Positions 1-11,411 are shown, counted from the stretch's first letter. The stretch is 64,000 bases of DNA from Macrostomum hystrix (GCA_950097015.1 CATNEN010000030.1:1535001-1599000); one strand, 5' to 3'. The notes: generated by a model from the letters alone, not told the origin. Translations and numbers: made by a program.

Positions 1-310
1 AGAGACAGGTGGGGTAGACATCAGAGAGACTGAGACAGAGATAGCTAAGCTGCCGTAAAATTTTGATTTATTCATGAGAGCTTATGCTTAGCGCTCAATC
101 GTTCAGGACATATAGGGGAGGGCCGAGGGCCTCCGTTCCCCTTCCTAACTCCTGACTCCCCGGCGCGAGAGTCCAAGCCTTACTGACCCTTAGCGTCTGC
201 CATGCTGCCCATGCCATGTCCTCTTTAACAATATACGAAAAGCGCAACCGGACTGTCCGAGGTTGAGCTGAACCTGATAGTCACATTGTCAGTTAAACTG
301 CTCTTAATCT

Positions 311-860
311 GAAGCTACCTGTCACAAACTCTCGTCTCTGTGTGAAGCTACCTGTCTTAAAGTCTCATCTCTGTGTGAAGCTACCTGTCTTAAAGTCTCA
401 TCTCTGTGTGAAGCTACCTGTCTTAAAGTCTCGTCTCTGTGTGAAGCTACCTGTCTTAAAGTCTCATCTCTGTGTGAAGCTACCTGTCTTAAAGTCTCAT
501 CTCTGTGTGAAGCTACCTGTCTTAAAGTCTCATCTCCGTGTGAAGCTACCTGTCTTAAAGTCTCATCTCTGTGTGAAGCTACCTGTCTTAAACTCTCGTC
601 TCCGTGTGAAGCTACCTGTCTTAAAGTCTCATCTCTGTGTGAAGCTACCTGTCTTAAAGTCTCATCTCCGTGTGAAGCTACCTGTCTTAAAGTCTCATCT
701 CTGTGTGAAGCTACCTGTCTTAAAGTCTCATCTCTGTGTGAAGCTACCTGTCTTAAAGTCTCATCTCTGTGTGAAGCTACCTGTCTTAAAGTCTCATCTC
801 TGTGTGAAGCTACCTGTCTTAAAGTCTCATCTCTGTGTTATCTCATAAGTCTCATCTCCG
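311..860. repeat. 33-bp tandem array
   Basis: About 16 copies of a 33-base unit with core GAAGCTACCTGTCTTAAAG, differing by single bases (CTCATCTC/CTCGTCTC, CTGTG/CCGTG). The unit is a multiple of three, so an 11-residue peptide repeat (168 codons) appears on the plus strand; I read this as incidental. The array lies downstream of the last visible MBNL exon, so it is intronic or 3' to that gene. Confidence 0.95.
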
Positions 861-1693
861 TCTAAAAGATCAATATTAAGAAGGCAAGCTATGACAAGCC
901 AAATTCCAATATCCAGATTCTCCCGGTGACAACGAAGTTGTGGGAAAGTAGGCTAGTAATATCTAACGCGAGAACTGATTAACTATTGCACACAGATTGA
1001 GGTCCAAACTAGTTTGTATTATAATAATTGGCAAATGCTGTAACCTTTCTACGAAATCGACCATTTAGAATTTTTATGAATCTTAGAGTTCTACTATGAA
1101 ATGACAAGCTGCCGATTATTTTCGGCCTTAATTCCTTGGCATGCCCTGCAGTCCAAAAACGCAAAGAATCTCTTTTTAAGCAAAAGCAACACGCCATTGT
1201 GCAAGTGGAGTAATAGCTATTAAAATAATAACAATTGTATAGTTTAAACAAAGCATGCGACAAATATTATCTGTGGATTTCGGTGTCTTAAGCGTAGGAT
1301 GGCGGCATGCATATTAATTAGCTATTAGATTATTATAAAATAAACATTTGTTCAGCTTTCTTGGCACTGAGGTTAGACTAGCGATCCGTTGCCTCACAGT
1401 CGCTATTATGATATACTAAAAATTGAAATGCTTAATCAGAAGCAACCAAAGCTTTCGGGAAGTTGCACAAAAATGGGAAAGCAAATGAATAAGCAATTTT
1501 TGTGTCGGCTTTGATAGATACTGCTTCATGTACACGCAAGTGATTTTTGTGACCATATCGCTTGCTAAAATTTCATTTGGGTTCGCCAGTTTTAGACGGA
1601 ATTGAAGAATGAGAATTCTATGCTGCTCATGAGTCTCGTTAATACCACATAAGACCCATGCGGTATTTTGAAGCTCGAAAGAAAACGCCTTAC
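861..1693. other. MBNL intron, no feature seen
   Basis: AT-rich sequence between the 33-bp array and the donor of the last visible MBNL exon. I found no coding frame, RNA gene or repeat I could support here. Bases 1-310 are likewise without a recognisable feature. Confidence 0.6.
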
Positions 1694-1987
1694 CTCTCTG
1701 CTATCCAGCTTCATGCCTTGGCCTCCGCTGCCACCGTTACCAGCGACGCCGCCGACTCCATTCATGCCGATACCATTCATGCTCTGCTGTTGCTGCTGTT
1801 GCTGAGCCTGCTGTTGCTGCTGCTGCTGCTGCAGGGCCGTCGACTGCGACTGTGGCGTCGGCGGCCCGCCGCCTAGCAAAGCGTCAGCGGCAGCGGCCGA
1901 CATTACTGGCAGGCCGCCGGTGCCCAGGTAGCCGGTGTAGTTCGGCGCCGAGGTGACCGCGGCCGCCATGCCGCCATTGATCAGAGG
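1694..1987 (-). CDS. MBNL: MBNL linker exon with polyglutamine tract
   Basis: This exon of 98 codons, phase 0 at both ends, lies between acceptor GCCTGCAG and donor GTAAGG (1688-1693). It encodes [20 protein letters not shown] followed by an Ala-rich segment, a Gln-rich segment made of CAG and CAA codons (genomic 1783-1833), and a Gly/Asn/Met-rich segment ending KLDSRE. Its position and Ala/Tyr/Leu character fit the linker between the two finger pairs of larger muscleblind proteins. The alternative that it is an unrelated low-complexity exon is unlikely given phase and position. The Gln run is a potentially length-variable tract. Confidence 0.8.
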
Positions 1988-4900
1988 CTGCAGGCACAGA
2001 AGCGGTGGACGATATTGATAGAGCCGAACGCAATAATATTTTATTATTCATAAAGCAGGTAAGGGGCCAACATTTACTCTAAAGGTTGTCAAGGAGAATT
2101 CCGAGAAGCATTAGGCACAGGCGCACACAAACAGGTTACATGCACACACACGCCCAATATAAATTAACTCCTTTGAGCTGAAACCCTAGCACCAGCTAGA
2201 GTCCCGTCATCATCTCTGCGCCCCCATAGTGTTGCGCCGCCCCCTGGACCTAAAACAACGGAGACTCCGACCAGCAGATGGGATCGAAAGCTGAGAAGGC
2301 TTGGAGGCTGAAGGAGAATGAGGAGGATATAGGATGAAGAGGCTAGACAAGCGGATCCCTGAAACCTCTCGGCCGCAGAGCTGCCTCTCTCTCTACACCC
2401 TTTTTATACCTTTACCCGGGTTTGGGTTCAGGTGGAGATGAAACAGGGAGGCGGGGGGAGGCCGGCAAATATGTTACCGACCGGCATGAGGTGGGGAGGG
2501 CGGGCACAGAAGAAGAAGAGTAGGCGAGGCGCAGTAGAGCAGCGAGGAGACGGGATGAGAGAGGAGTTGGGGCAGTTTTTCAAAACAAGAGCATTCACCT
2601 TTTCTCCTCTGTTCTCCCCTGCTCTCGCCTCACTCCTTCATCCTCATCTTCAGATCCCCTTTGTGGCCCCTAAAGTCACACCGCGCAGAGAGCAGATTCA
2701 ATCCCTGCAACTATGGCTAAGTCGGCTATTCCCGATGTGTGTTTACTGTGTTTTGTGAGCGATGGGCTGGCACACTCTACTATAGATAGATACTTGTTTC
2801 GTCTGTCCCGAGACCCTGCGAGAAAAGCCTTGAAAGCTAGAAATCGAAAATTTAATTGAATTCGCTATGAAAATCCAACTCGTTTGAACCTTTAAAACAA
2901 AAAGGTTGCGCGAGACAGGTTGTAGAGCTTTTACTGATTAACTGAATATAGAAAAGGTGGCGTAAGGTAGAATAAGGAAATGACACGATGGAGAATGGAG
3001 ATGGGGGAAGCCTGAACAAGCGGATGGAAGACAATCGGGAGAGCGGATGGAAGACAAGGGGGAGAGCGGATGGAAGACAAGGGGAGAGCGGATGGAAGAC
3101 AAGGGGGAGAGAGGATGGAAGACAAGGGGGAGAGAGGATGGAAGACAAGGGGGAGAGCGGATGGAAGACAAGGGGGAGAGAGGATGGAAGACGCAAGGGA
3201 GGGAGATGGAGGATGGAAGCACAAGGGGGAGAGAGGATGGAAGACAAGGGGGAGAGAGGATGGTAGACAAGGGGGAGAGAGGATGGAAGACAATGGGGAG
3301 AGCGGATGGACGACAATGGGAGAATAGATGGAAGATAAAGCGGAGAGCGGATGGAAGACAAAAGGAAAGAGTATTAGGCTAGGGAGATAAATGTGTAGGC
3401 AGCGGCAATGAGAATGATGTATACGAGCTCCATACAAGTGATTCAATTTGATGAGAAAGCGGTATTACTCGGTCACACGTGACGCACAAGCAGGGATCCT
3501 TGAAAAAAACAGGTTCCAGAAAGTGGAAAGTCAACAAGGTTTTTAGTCGATTCTCGAGCTCATATAGATATAGCCATAATAAGGTTTGAGATTATCTGTA
3601 TCTAGATGATAGAGCGAAATATGATTTTTAAATCTCTGATTAACCATCTCGCACTTACTCACCTCTCACTATGGCACACACAAACACACACTGAATAGAG
3701 ACAAACAGGAAAGCAGCAAATTTAATCAAGTAGCTATTCAATTCTCAATACTATAGGCTACTTCCTTTTATTGCTGCCATCAGCGCCGCTATCACTCCAG
3801 GCTATGATCCCCAAGTAAGCAAGCAGCAGACCTGCTGAAATCTCCCATATTTCCCAGATTACAGATGATCAAATCTGCCCCCCACCCGGAAACTGAAAAT
3901 GTGATTTTAGTCGGTAGTTTTTTCTCGAAAGCAATTCTATATTGAGAATGCAATTAAAGTTGAGTAAAATTGAGGCGGTTCCTCATGTTTAGGGTAATTT
4001 GCTGATTGCTTGGAAAAATAGCTTAGAGCTTGATTTCTGGAACTGAAGAAGACTTGAAAACTGCGAATTAAAAATTTGCTAGACATCAGACAACTCCTCT
4101 TTCCTTAATCTTAGAATCTCCCAAATTAAGTGAGGCCAACTTGGGATTGCAATTTCCCGACCACAGAATCCCGATCCCAGGATCCTGGGAAATACTAGAA
4201 GATCAAATCCCGGGAAATACTAGAAGACTAAATCCAGGGAAATACTAGAAGATCAAATCCCAGGAAATACTAGAAGATTAAATCCAGGGAAATACTAGAA
4301 GATTAAATCCCAGGAAATACTAGAAGATCAAATCCCAGGAAATACTAGAAGATTAAATCCCGGGAAATACTAGAAGATCAAATCCCGGGAAATACTAGAA
4401 GATCAAATCCCGGCAAGTACTAGAAGATTAAATCCCGGGAAATACTAGAAGATTAAATCCCGGGAAATACTAGAAGATCAAATCCCGGGAAATACTAAAA
4501 GACTAAATTCAGGGAAATACTAGAAGATCTAATCCCCGGAAATACTAGAAAATTAAATCCCGGGAAATACTAGAAGATCAAATCCCGGGAAATACTAAAA
4601 GACTAAATTCAGGGAAATACTAGAAGATCTAAGTTCCCGGGAAATACTAGAAAATTAAATCCCGGGAAATACTAGAAGAATAAATCCCGGGAAATACTAG
4701 AAGACTAAATCCCGGGAAATACTAGAATATAAAATCCCGGGAAATACTAGAAGATCAAATCCCGGGAAATAGTCGCGGGATTTTCCGCAGAAAATTCTAA
4801 ACTAAACAGCGCCAAATCTACTGGAAGCATAATTTATTTACTAGAAAATTGACGGTCGTAATTATGTTGTTTACGTTTGTACCAGCTACCAGGAATTTAA

Positions 4901-7900
4901 TGATCTGATGTCCGATTTTCATAAATTTAGTCGAGAAAGTCGGGACTATACCTCAGTACCGGGTAGAACAGCACCCTGGGAAAAAGTCACTTAGAATTTT
5001 TTAATGGATTAGAAATCCCAGGATTTTTCCAGGAAATTTCATAGAATTCCGGGAATCCAGGATTGCAATGCCTAGTCCAGAGACTCTACAGATATGACGT
5101 CAGAGGGTGGCCTCGACTTACTCATAGATCCGCTTGAGTTGGCCATGACACAGACGCGGAATGGGAATGAATTCATTTCATCTCCCTCATCCCCCGCCCC
5201 AGCCTCTTTCACGCTGCCCAGTTCGGCAGTTCGATGTCAACCGAAATCCAGGCGCCACCCTAGCGCTATCTCCAGATCTGCCCAAACGACCCAAGCCCGC
5301 AGACACAACTCTAGCAACCAATCTAATTGGGTTTACTACTGGGCCGCAATGCAATTATGCTTGAGAGGAGTAAGGCGAGAGGGCTAGTGACAGTGTGTGC
5401 GGAAAAACGAGTGACTATACAGTAGTTGAGTTGAGACCCGGATTGTTACCAACTCAACTAAATGGGCCTATTGCTTTGTGAAACACAGTCCTACTTATCC
5501 TAATCTAGATATCTATCATTCTCATCTCTCTGTCGGCCTATTTATTCTTCTTCTTTTTCAATTTAATTTCAGATGCAAGAAGAACTAGCTTTGTTGGTGA
5601 CATGACAAGAAACTAGAAAGCTCACTGGTCTTATTGAGGCTGGTACTAATTGAGCCAGCAATTCAGAATCGAGTAAAAATGTTAGCTAAACAGGCTCTGT
5701 TTTCTCTATTAGGCTTGCTGGAGGCTGTGTGGCCTTGGGGGATGTTGCTCGTGGATCTGGCTCTCAGTTCTTGTTAGAGGTTGCTACTACAACTCAAGAC
5801 AGCAAAGTCAGACAGCTAAGCATACTGTAAAGCAGTCCTTTAATATAGCATACTGAATACTGATTATTGTGCATTTGTAACATTTTCTAAAAGGGTTTTA
5901 CAAATTTAATAACAAGGCCTTGACCAGTGCCTTGGTTAACTTTAGACAAAACTTGCGATGTGACAATACCCAAAAGGGTCCAAGTATCGATTAGGGAGGG
6001 CCGGGGTGTTATATGTACATGTTATCTCAAGGCGATTAATTGAGTGTCAGCTCCCCAATGTACAGTAAGGGGCCTATTTGGGCGGTCCTTTTCCTAACTT
6101 CTGGATGTTTATTGTGTGTTGGCTAAAGCCGGCTACCCTGGACGAGATGGGGAGGTGTGAAAACCGACCAGCCCAGTTTGTCTTTCGGGTTAAGCGAAGA
6201 GTAGGAAACTCCCTGTCCGAATTACAGACAAAATAAAACATGAATTGGAATCTTGAATTATCCTTGAATTTAAGTGTGAGTTTAATCTGAATCTACGGTC
6301 TAGTGTCTCCTTTCTTCACCAAAACAGACGGAAGTGGGGACGGAGAGAGTTAGAAAATAGCACAGGAAAACATCAAATCTTAGACAAAAACATAAGACCA
6401 GAGTACCAGACAGAAGCTTACCCCTGTAATGGGAATCAGTTGGCCGTTTAGCGCAAAATTGTGTGACAGCATCTGCATCTGCAGATTCTTAATAATCAGA
6501 TTATTGCGGCCATTCTGCAGCAGCTGCTCGCGGAGGTGCTGAGGCGGGTGCAGGTATTTGCACGGCGGCTCCTTGCGCTGGCACTTGCCCTGCGGGAAAT
6601 TCACAGTTATTATTGGTTGATTACTCATGATATTGCATATGACATAAAGAATTCGACAGCGTAATAAAAAATATCAATAAATGCACAAAATAATTATATG
6701 ATAGCCTTTTCTTGAAATTTGCTATTGTAAGTCGTGACTCGTGGAGCGACTAAGTGACGGATTAGGGTTTTTCAAGTTCCAGTTTTTAACGCTCTATCTT
6801 ATCACTTAAGCTATAAATTAATATAACACTACCCGCCTCTACACTGAGTCTATACGTGGCAAAGCCGGTGGGAAATGTCTGTCACAAAGTTCTGAGCGCT
6901 GATAAGGACAAACACACTAGCAGATAAACAAAAAAGGCCCTCGCTGTCTCCGCTTGAATTAGTGCAGACTTTCAATAAAATCAAGAGTTTCAGAGTCGCG
7001 GCCTCGAATTCGAGTTCAAGCCAAGGCCAGGAGCAGACAAACGACACTGCAACTGCAACGTGAAAAGCAATCGCAGCAGAAGCAGAGTCTGTGTCTGCGA
7101 ATGCCAGGACTCCAAGATGGCTGGAAAGCTAATTTTCAAGTATAAAAAACACTGCAACTACAATACAGCCGGGCAATGAGGGCATACCGAGTCAAATTTG
7201 CGCATCGATTGTGCAATGTGCATAGCCCGTATACCTTAACCCACCAGAGAAGCTATTAAATATTTTTATTGCAATGTTCGCATCGCCAGTGCGCTTTCGT
7301 TGGAAGTGTTTGGGGCTAGCTAATTCACTCACTAATTTAGCTGTTCCGCCTATTCACGATCATGAGTAGAGTAAGCTTTTATTATTTACTCGCCACTTTT
7401 AACATTGAAATGCATATTTCATTGTTCCTATATTTCTAACCCATTCAATTTAACTAAACAATAAAAATTGATTCTATTGTGAAGTGAACCAGGACCAGAA
7501 CTGTGCAAAACAAAATTAATCAATAGTCTCAACTCTCAAATTGGGACCTTGAAATATGAAGATTTAATTAATCAACAATAACAAACACACACTTTAGTCT
7601 AGATCAATAGACAAAAAACTTTTATAGTAACGCTAAGCTTCTATTTAGAAAATTATTAGAATTCAGTTCGTTAGTTAATCTATTAGACTAGTACATATTA
7701 CTTGTGGAGTTATTGTTTAAATTTCGAAACTTAAACAAACCTAGGTACTAACGAACAAGAAGTAGCGATTTAAAGCCAAGCAAAGTCAGAGAATTTCGAA
7801 ATACATCCTACTCTTCTTACCTTTAAAGAGTCGTAGCAGCAGACAACCCGGCCGTTCTGCACCTCAACGTGCACCGGCGGGTGGGCGAATTTGCATTCGT

Positions 7901-8043
7901 TCTCGGTGCGCGAACACTTATTACGCTGATACTCCCGGCACACTTCCAGTGTTAGCCAGCGGCTATCCTTGAACTGCGTGAACTGCATCAAGCCGGGATT
8001 CACAATAGACATTACTTCCGGGCCCTCCAGGGTTGCTGATTTT
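1694..8043 (-). CDS. MBNL: Muscleblind-like (MBNL) RNA-binding splicing regulator, 5' part of gene
   Basis: Muscleblind proteins bind YGCY-type RNA through tandem CCCH zinc fingers and control alternative splicing and RNA localisation in nucleus and cytoplasm (family knowledge). Seen: three minus-strand exons, 7821-8043, 6422-6589 and 1694-1987, all joined in phase 0, give 218 residues from ATG 8012. Finger 1 uses C25, C33, C40 and H44; finger 2 uses C59, C67, C74 and H78 (both CX7CX6CX3H). They are followed by the family motif NGRNNLI (residues 90-96). The linker after them is rich in Gly, Ala and Gln. The gene has no stop in the window and continues below base 1, so I cannot say whether it has the second finger pair. 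The frame is open upstream of ATG 8012 back to the acceptor at 8044, so a 5' exon (UTR or coding) must exist further up. The introns carry 25-bp, 23-bp and 33-bp tandem arrays. Confidence 0.93.
1988..2989. other. MBNL intron, purine/pyrimidine-biased sequence
   Basis: First part of a 4.4-kb MBNL intron (1988-6421). It has a G/A-rich stretch around 2430-2560 on the plus strand and a C/T-rich stretch just after it (2590-2660). No coding exon was recognised. Confidence 0.5.
2990..3366. repeat. 23-bp purine-rich tandem array
   Basis: About 16 copies of a unit of roughly 23 bases, GAGAGAGGATGGAAGACAAG plus a run of G. The strand asymmetry is strong (purines on plus, pyrimidines on minus) and G-run length varies between copies. 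Open frames occur in several registers on both strands purely because stop codons are absent from the unit. It is inside the MBNL intron. Confidence 0.92.
3367..4169. other. MBNL intron, no feature seen
   Basis: Moderately AT-rich intronic sequence between two tandem arrays, with no gene, RNA or mobile-element signature that I can support. Confidence 0.5.
4170..4770. repeat. 25-bp tandem array
   Basis: About 24 copies of a 25-base unit with core CCGGGAAATACTAGAAGAT. The flanks carry decayed relatives (ATCCCAGGATCCTGGGAAAT on the left, CGGGAATCCAGGATT near 5050). A two-unit block (AAAAGACTAAATTCAGG followed by a GATCT variant) recurs near 4497 and 4597, about 100 bases apart, showing local block duplication. 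Confidence 0.95.
4771..6421. other. MBNL intron; one hairpin and a possible old dispersed repeat
   Basis: No coding exon is visible. At 5423-5460 an 11-base perfect inverted repeat (TAGTTGAGTTG / CAACTCAACTA) encloses a 16-base loop. The G/C-richer stretch at about 5990-6240 ends in an A-rich tail (ACAGACAAAATAAAA), the look of an old retroposed element. I found no second copy in the window, so this stays unassigned. Confidence 0.4.
6422..6589 (-). CDS. MBNL: MBNL exon with zinc finger 2
   Basis: This exon of 168 bases (56 codons, phase 0 at both ends) lies between acceptor CCCGCAG and donor GTAAGC (6416-6421). It begins [16 protein letters not shown], completing finger 2 of the tandem pair, and includes NGRNNLI. 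The remainder (about residues 97-120) is a Met/Leu/Asn-rich linker ending in ITG. Translation across the junction from the previous exon is seamless. Confidence 0.93.
6590..7820. other. MBNL intron, no feature seen
   Basis: 1.23-kb AT-rich intron between the exons that share zinc finger 2. I see no repeat array, RNA gene or additional exon. Confidence 0.6.
7821..8043 (-). CDS. MBNL: MBNL exon with start codon and zinc finger 1
   Basis: The acceptor TTTTCCCAG ends at 8044 and the donor GTAAGA lies at 7815-7820. ATG at 8010-8012 starts [11 protein letters not shown], followed by the conserved block [15 protein letters not shown]. The exon encodes all of finger 1 and the first cysteine of finger 2 (C59), ending DSLK in phase 0, the same finger-splitting position as in other animal muscleblind genes as I know them. 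I chose this ATG because it lies just before the conserved block; the upstream open codons back to the acceptor could also be translated. Confidence 0.92.
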
Positions 8044-8229
8044 CTGGGAAAAGGCTAAGCTTAGCTTTAAAAAATATTTAAATAAATGTAGGCTTTATTA
8101 ACTCACAATCGGTATGCTTTAGTCTCTAAGATAAATCCCTAATTATATCAGGCTCCTATCATTTAGGTAGAAAAATACACTGAAAAGAAACTCGTCTATC
8201 TTATTCTCAGAATCTTTGGCACGCGACTA

Positions 8230-8827
8230 CTAAGGGCCAAAAAAATCAGCAGGCAGTGATGATGATCGAGAAGGTTGATTCAGCTATCCGTCAGCCTTAT
8301 CATGCGGCGTTCCAAGGAAGAAAAATGCAAGAGCTCGCCGGTATACTCAACTAAGAGAGCGTTGTGTGCTGATTATATAGCAAACGAACGATGCCTCGGT
8401 TTGCTATACTCCGAATTGCTTATCCTTGTTCGAACTTGGACTGGAATAAGGACTACGTCTAACTCAAGTCTGTGGGGAAGGAAAAGGATTAATGGAGAGG
8501 CTTGGCGGAGCGCTAGACGAAGGCGGGTCTCTTTATTTGCACACAAACTGCCTTACCCCAAGCCCCACCACAATCTCAAAGCGAAGCACTGCCATTGGCT
8601 GGCCGCTATAGCCAATTGGGCAGCGTCGACTCTCGTCATTTCTATTTCAAATCTTTGAAATTCAACAGTAGTGTGGTGGGATTGCAAAATATATTAAAAC
8701 CCTCTTGAGTTAAATCGTTACTTTTTTAATTAATTAAGTGAGACTCAACGACTGTTATTTAGGTATTTCACTGAAGTCGCTAAGGGCCAAATACGCATTA
8801 CTGCCTGCTAATTTTTTTGGCCCTTAA
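8230..8827. mobile_element. Candidate non-autonomous DNA transposon (MITE-like) with 25-bp terminal inverted repeats
   Basis: The left end begins AGGGCCAAAAAAATCAGCAG at 8232; the right end, read on the minus strand, begins AGGGCCAAAAAAATTAGCAG. The inverted ends match for about 25 of 26 bases and are each flanked by TA, as expected for a TA target duplication (Tc1/mariner-type; inference). The interior, about 0.6 kb, has no transposase. A 127-codon open frame at 8275-8658 resembles nothing I know. A partial third copy of the end motif (TAAGGGCCAAATACGC) lies at 8781. Within the element at 8590-8630 are two CCAAT motifs in opposite orientation, which could be promoter-like. It sits upstream of the MBNL coding start. 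Confidence 0.6.
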
Positions 8828-9003
8828 AATTTCAAGTGAAGGTAGTAGTTAATCGATAAAAAAGCAACTAGTTTATAAAGGAATTAAAACAACTTGGATT
8901 GCTGAACGATGATAAGCTTTTAGTTTAAAACAGTAGCTTATCCATACAAGTAACAAACTTAACTGAATTTTGCCGCTTTTTTGCAGATTCAACGAAGCAC
9001 CAG

Positions 9004-9925
9004 GTGTCCCTTTGTGGCTGTGGAAGACTGTCCCTATGTGGCTGTGAAAGAATGTCCCTATGTGGCTGTGGAAGACTGTCCCTATGTGGCTGTGAAAGAA
9101 TGTCCCTATGTGGCTGTGGAAGACTGTCCCTATGTGGCTGTGAAAGAATGTCCCTATGTGGCTGTGGAAGACTGTCCCTATGTGGCTGTGGAAGACTGTC
9201 CCTATGTGGCTGTGGAAGACTGTTCCTATGTGGCTGTGGAAGACTGTTCCTATGTGGCTGTGGAAGACTGTCCCTATGTGGAACGTCCCTTGGGCTGTGA
9301 AGACTGTCCCTATGTGGCTGTGGAAGACTGTCCCTATGTGGCTGTGGAAGACTGTCCCTATGTGCTGTGGAAGACTGTCCCTATGTGGCTGTGGAAGACT
9401 GTCCCCTATGTGCTTGGAAACTGTCCCAGGTGCTGTGGAAGACTGTCACCCTATGTGGCTGTGGAAGACTGTCCCTATGTGGCCTGTGGAAGACTGTCCC
9501 TATGTGGCTGTGGAAGACTGTTCCTATGTGGCTTGTGGAGACTGTCCCTATGTGGCTGTGGAAGACTGTTCCCTATGTGGCTGTGGAAGACTGTTCCTAT
9601 CTGCTGTGGAAGACTGTTCCTATCTGGTCTGTGGAAAGACTGTTCCTATCTGGCTGTGGAAGACTGTCCCTATGTGGCTGTGGAAGACTGTTCCTATGTG
9701 GCTGTGGAAGACTGTTCCTATCATGCTGTGGAAGACTGTTCCTATCTGGCTGTGGAAGACTGTTCCTATCTGGCTGTGGAAGACTGTTCCTATGTGGCTG
9801 TGGAAGACTGTCCCTATGTGGCTGTGGAAGACTGTCCCTATGTGGCTGTGGAAGACTGTTCCTATGTGGCTGTGGAAGACTGTCCCTATGTGGCTGTGGA
9901 AGACTGTCCCTATGTGGCTGTGGTA
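9004..9925. repeat. 24-bp tandem array
   Basis: About 38 copies of a 24-base unit with core GGCTGTGGAAGACTGTCCC. Units at both edges are clean, with C/T variation in TCCC/TTCC and an alternation of GAAAGAATG and GGAAGACTG units on the left. Units between about 9360 and 9660 carry many one-base insertions or deletions. Because 24 is a multiple of three, peptide-repeat frames (8 residues, such as VAVEDCPY) run through it. The central indels push the reading frame from one peptide to another, which argues against a protein. Confidence 0.95.
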
Positions 9926-11264
9926 CCCAAGGTTTGGACACTGTCAGACTCGCTTGAACAGCTGTCCACGGTGCTTTCAAAACCCCTAAATTTCAAATCC
10001 GCAATAATTCAGGCAAATTAACGACTATTTCCCAAATACACATAGCCCAGACTCTGGCAGTAGCAGTGTTGTGTAAACCGAAATTTTGTGTTTGCAAAAG
10101 CGACCTAGTTGACCTTTAAAAAACCGAAATGAAGCTAGTCTGCTCTTTTCTGATATCCGTAAATTATTTTATTCTGACATAGAAATGGCACAAACACGGA
10201 AGGCTATGAAAGCAATATTTTTACGAATGACAATAGTGCATTTTGCATACTATAGCTATAGAAATTATACGGTTACACACACATTTATTTATCTAGGTTT
10301 TGTATTTGGATTACTAAATTTTACAACGCGAAGTGTTGATGATGATGGGCGAAATCCGCCATTCTGAGTGACAATTTTAGCGTCCGGATTGGGGTTAAAG
10401 AATATAATTATCCAATCTAGTCAGTCAGTGCTCATGTAAGTGCAAGCAAAGCATACAACTCATCACTAATTGAGGCTGAAGCAGACAAAGGTTGAGCTAA
10501 AAAAATTGGCCATTGTTTCTAATAAAATGAAAATTCATAGACTAAAGGACGGTACAGAGTTATCAACAGGAAAATAGCACGAACATCTAGATCGAACTGA
10601 GAGATAAAGACAATTGAGAAAAATATTTGTAAGAGAAGGTAAAGCCAAAACATAGAATATTGATACAAAGTTGACATTTTACAAGATAAAATAAAGAACA
10701 CAAAGGTTTATCGAGTGGAGTGTTCAACATAAAGCTAAAAATGTAAAAAGCGACAATGTCTCCCAAATGTAGGTACTAATAAGTAGTAAAACTCAGTTTT
10801 GTATTTGTAGATACGCATTGTGACCGGCACAACAAGGCCTATTTAATATTACTTGTTATGTTTGTAATTTATTGTAGGAATGCTTTATTTACTGGGACCA
10901 GCAGCGGAAATGAAAGATTTTGAATTACTGAAAGGCCAATGGGGGGAGTAGGCACAAAGTTGTACATGTAAATAAAAGTTCTATGCTTATATAAATATAA
11001 TAATAACTCATTATATTAAAGGCGACAATTTAACCACCGATTAACGCTAATAAGGTCGATAAGCTGTGTAGAGTGGTTCTATTGGCATAGCAACAAATTA
11101 ATTTTTAACGCTAAAAGATAATTTCAGAAATTAGAAGGGAAAATGATCGGAAAATGTTAAACTGAAAAATAGAAAATGTATAAAGAAAGTGATAGTTTTT
11201 CAAACACAGTAAATGAATTGATAGTGGTGAGACTTAATGGGCCCAGGAGGCGCGCCGCGCCCAA
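9926..11264. other. AT-rich intergenic sequence, CEP350 3' side
   Basis: Holds the presumed 3' UTR of the CEP350 gene and possibly the distal 5' region of MBNL. I see no coding exon and no repeat array. Small open frames here match nothing I recognise. Confidence 0.5.
10884..10889 (-). terminator. Possible polyadenylation signal of CEP350
   Basis: The nearest AATAAA on the minus strand after the CEP350 stop codon (11265-11267), about 376 bases downstream, in an AT-rich context. This is position and hexamer only, with no transcript evidence. Confidence 0.3.
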
Positions 11265-11411
11265 TCAGCCTTGCAGACTGCGCAGGCAGCTGACCGTGTC
11301 AGAGAGCAGCTGGGCTAGGATTTCGTCGGCCACCTTCAGCTTGGCTTCGGTTTCGTCCACTTCGTAATCAACCCAGCCCGGCTCCTCTTGGCGAAGCTCT
11401 TCAACTAGCAC
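11265..11411 (-). CDS. CEP350: CEP350 last coding exon, conserved C-terminus
   Basis: This exon is too short for a simple open-frame search. Acceptor CATACCAG at 11412, stop TGA at 11265-11267, phase 0. Reads VLVEELRQEEPGWVDYEVDE, then KLKVADEILAQLLSDTV and ends SLQG. Joined to the previous exon it rebuilds DRVDQVLVEEL, the hallmark C-terminal block of CEP350. Confidence 0.9.
   Translation of the reverse strand: MLVEELRQEEPGWVDYEVDETEAKLKVADEILAQLLSDTVSCLRSLQG

Noticed and set aside
342-848. 168-codon KLPVLKSHLCV repeat frame
   Set aside because: 33-base tandem array; substitutions are spread without codon-position bias and there is no gene context.
2852-3446. Minus-strand Ser/Pro/Leu-rich frames
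   Set aside because: Readings of the 23-bp purine-rich array in different registers.
8275-8658. 127-codon open frame inside the candidate TIR element as a transposase
   Set aside because: No DDE/D motif, zinc finger or family resemblance, and far too short.
8981-10021. 346-codon frame with VAVEDCPY repeats
   Set aside because: Unit length is a multiple of three, and central indels switch the peptide register. There is no conserved domain or splice context.
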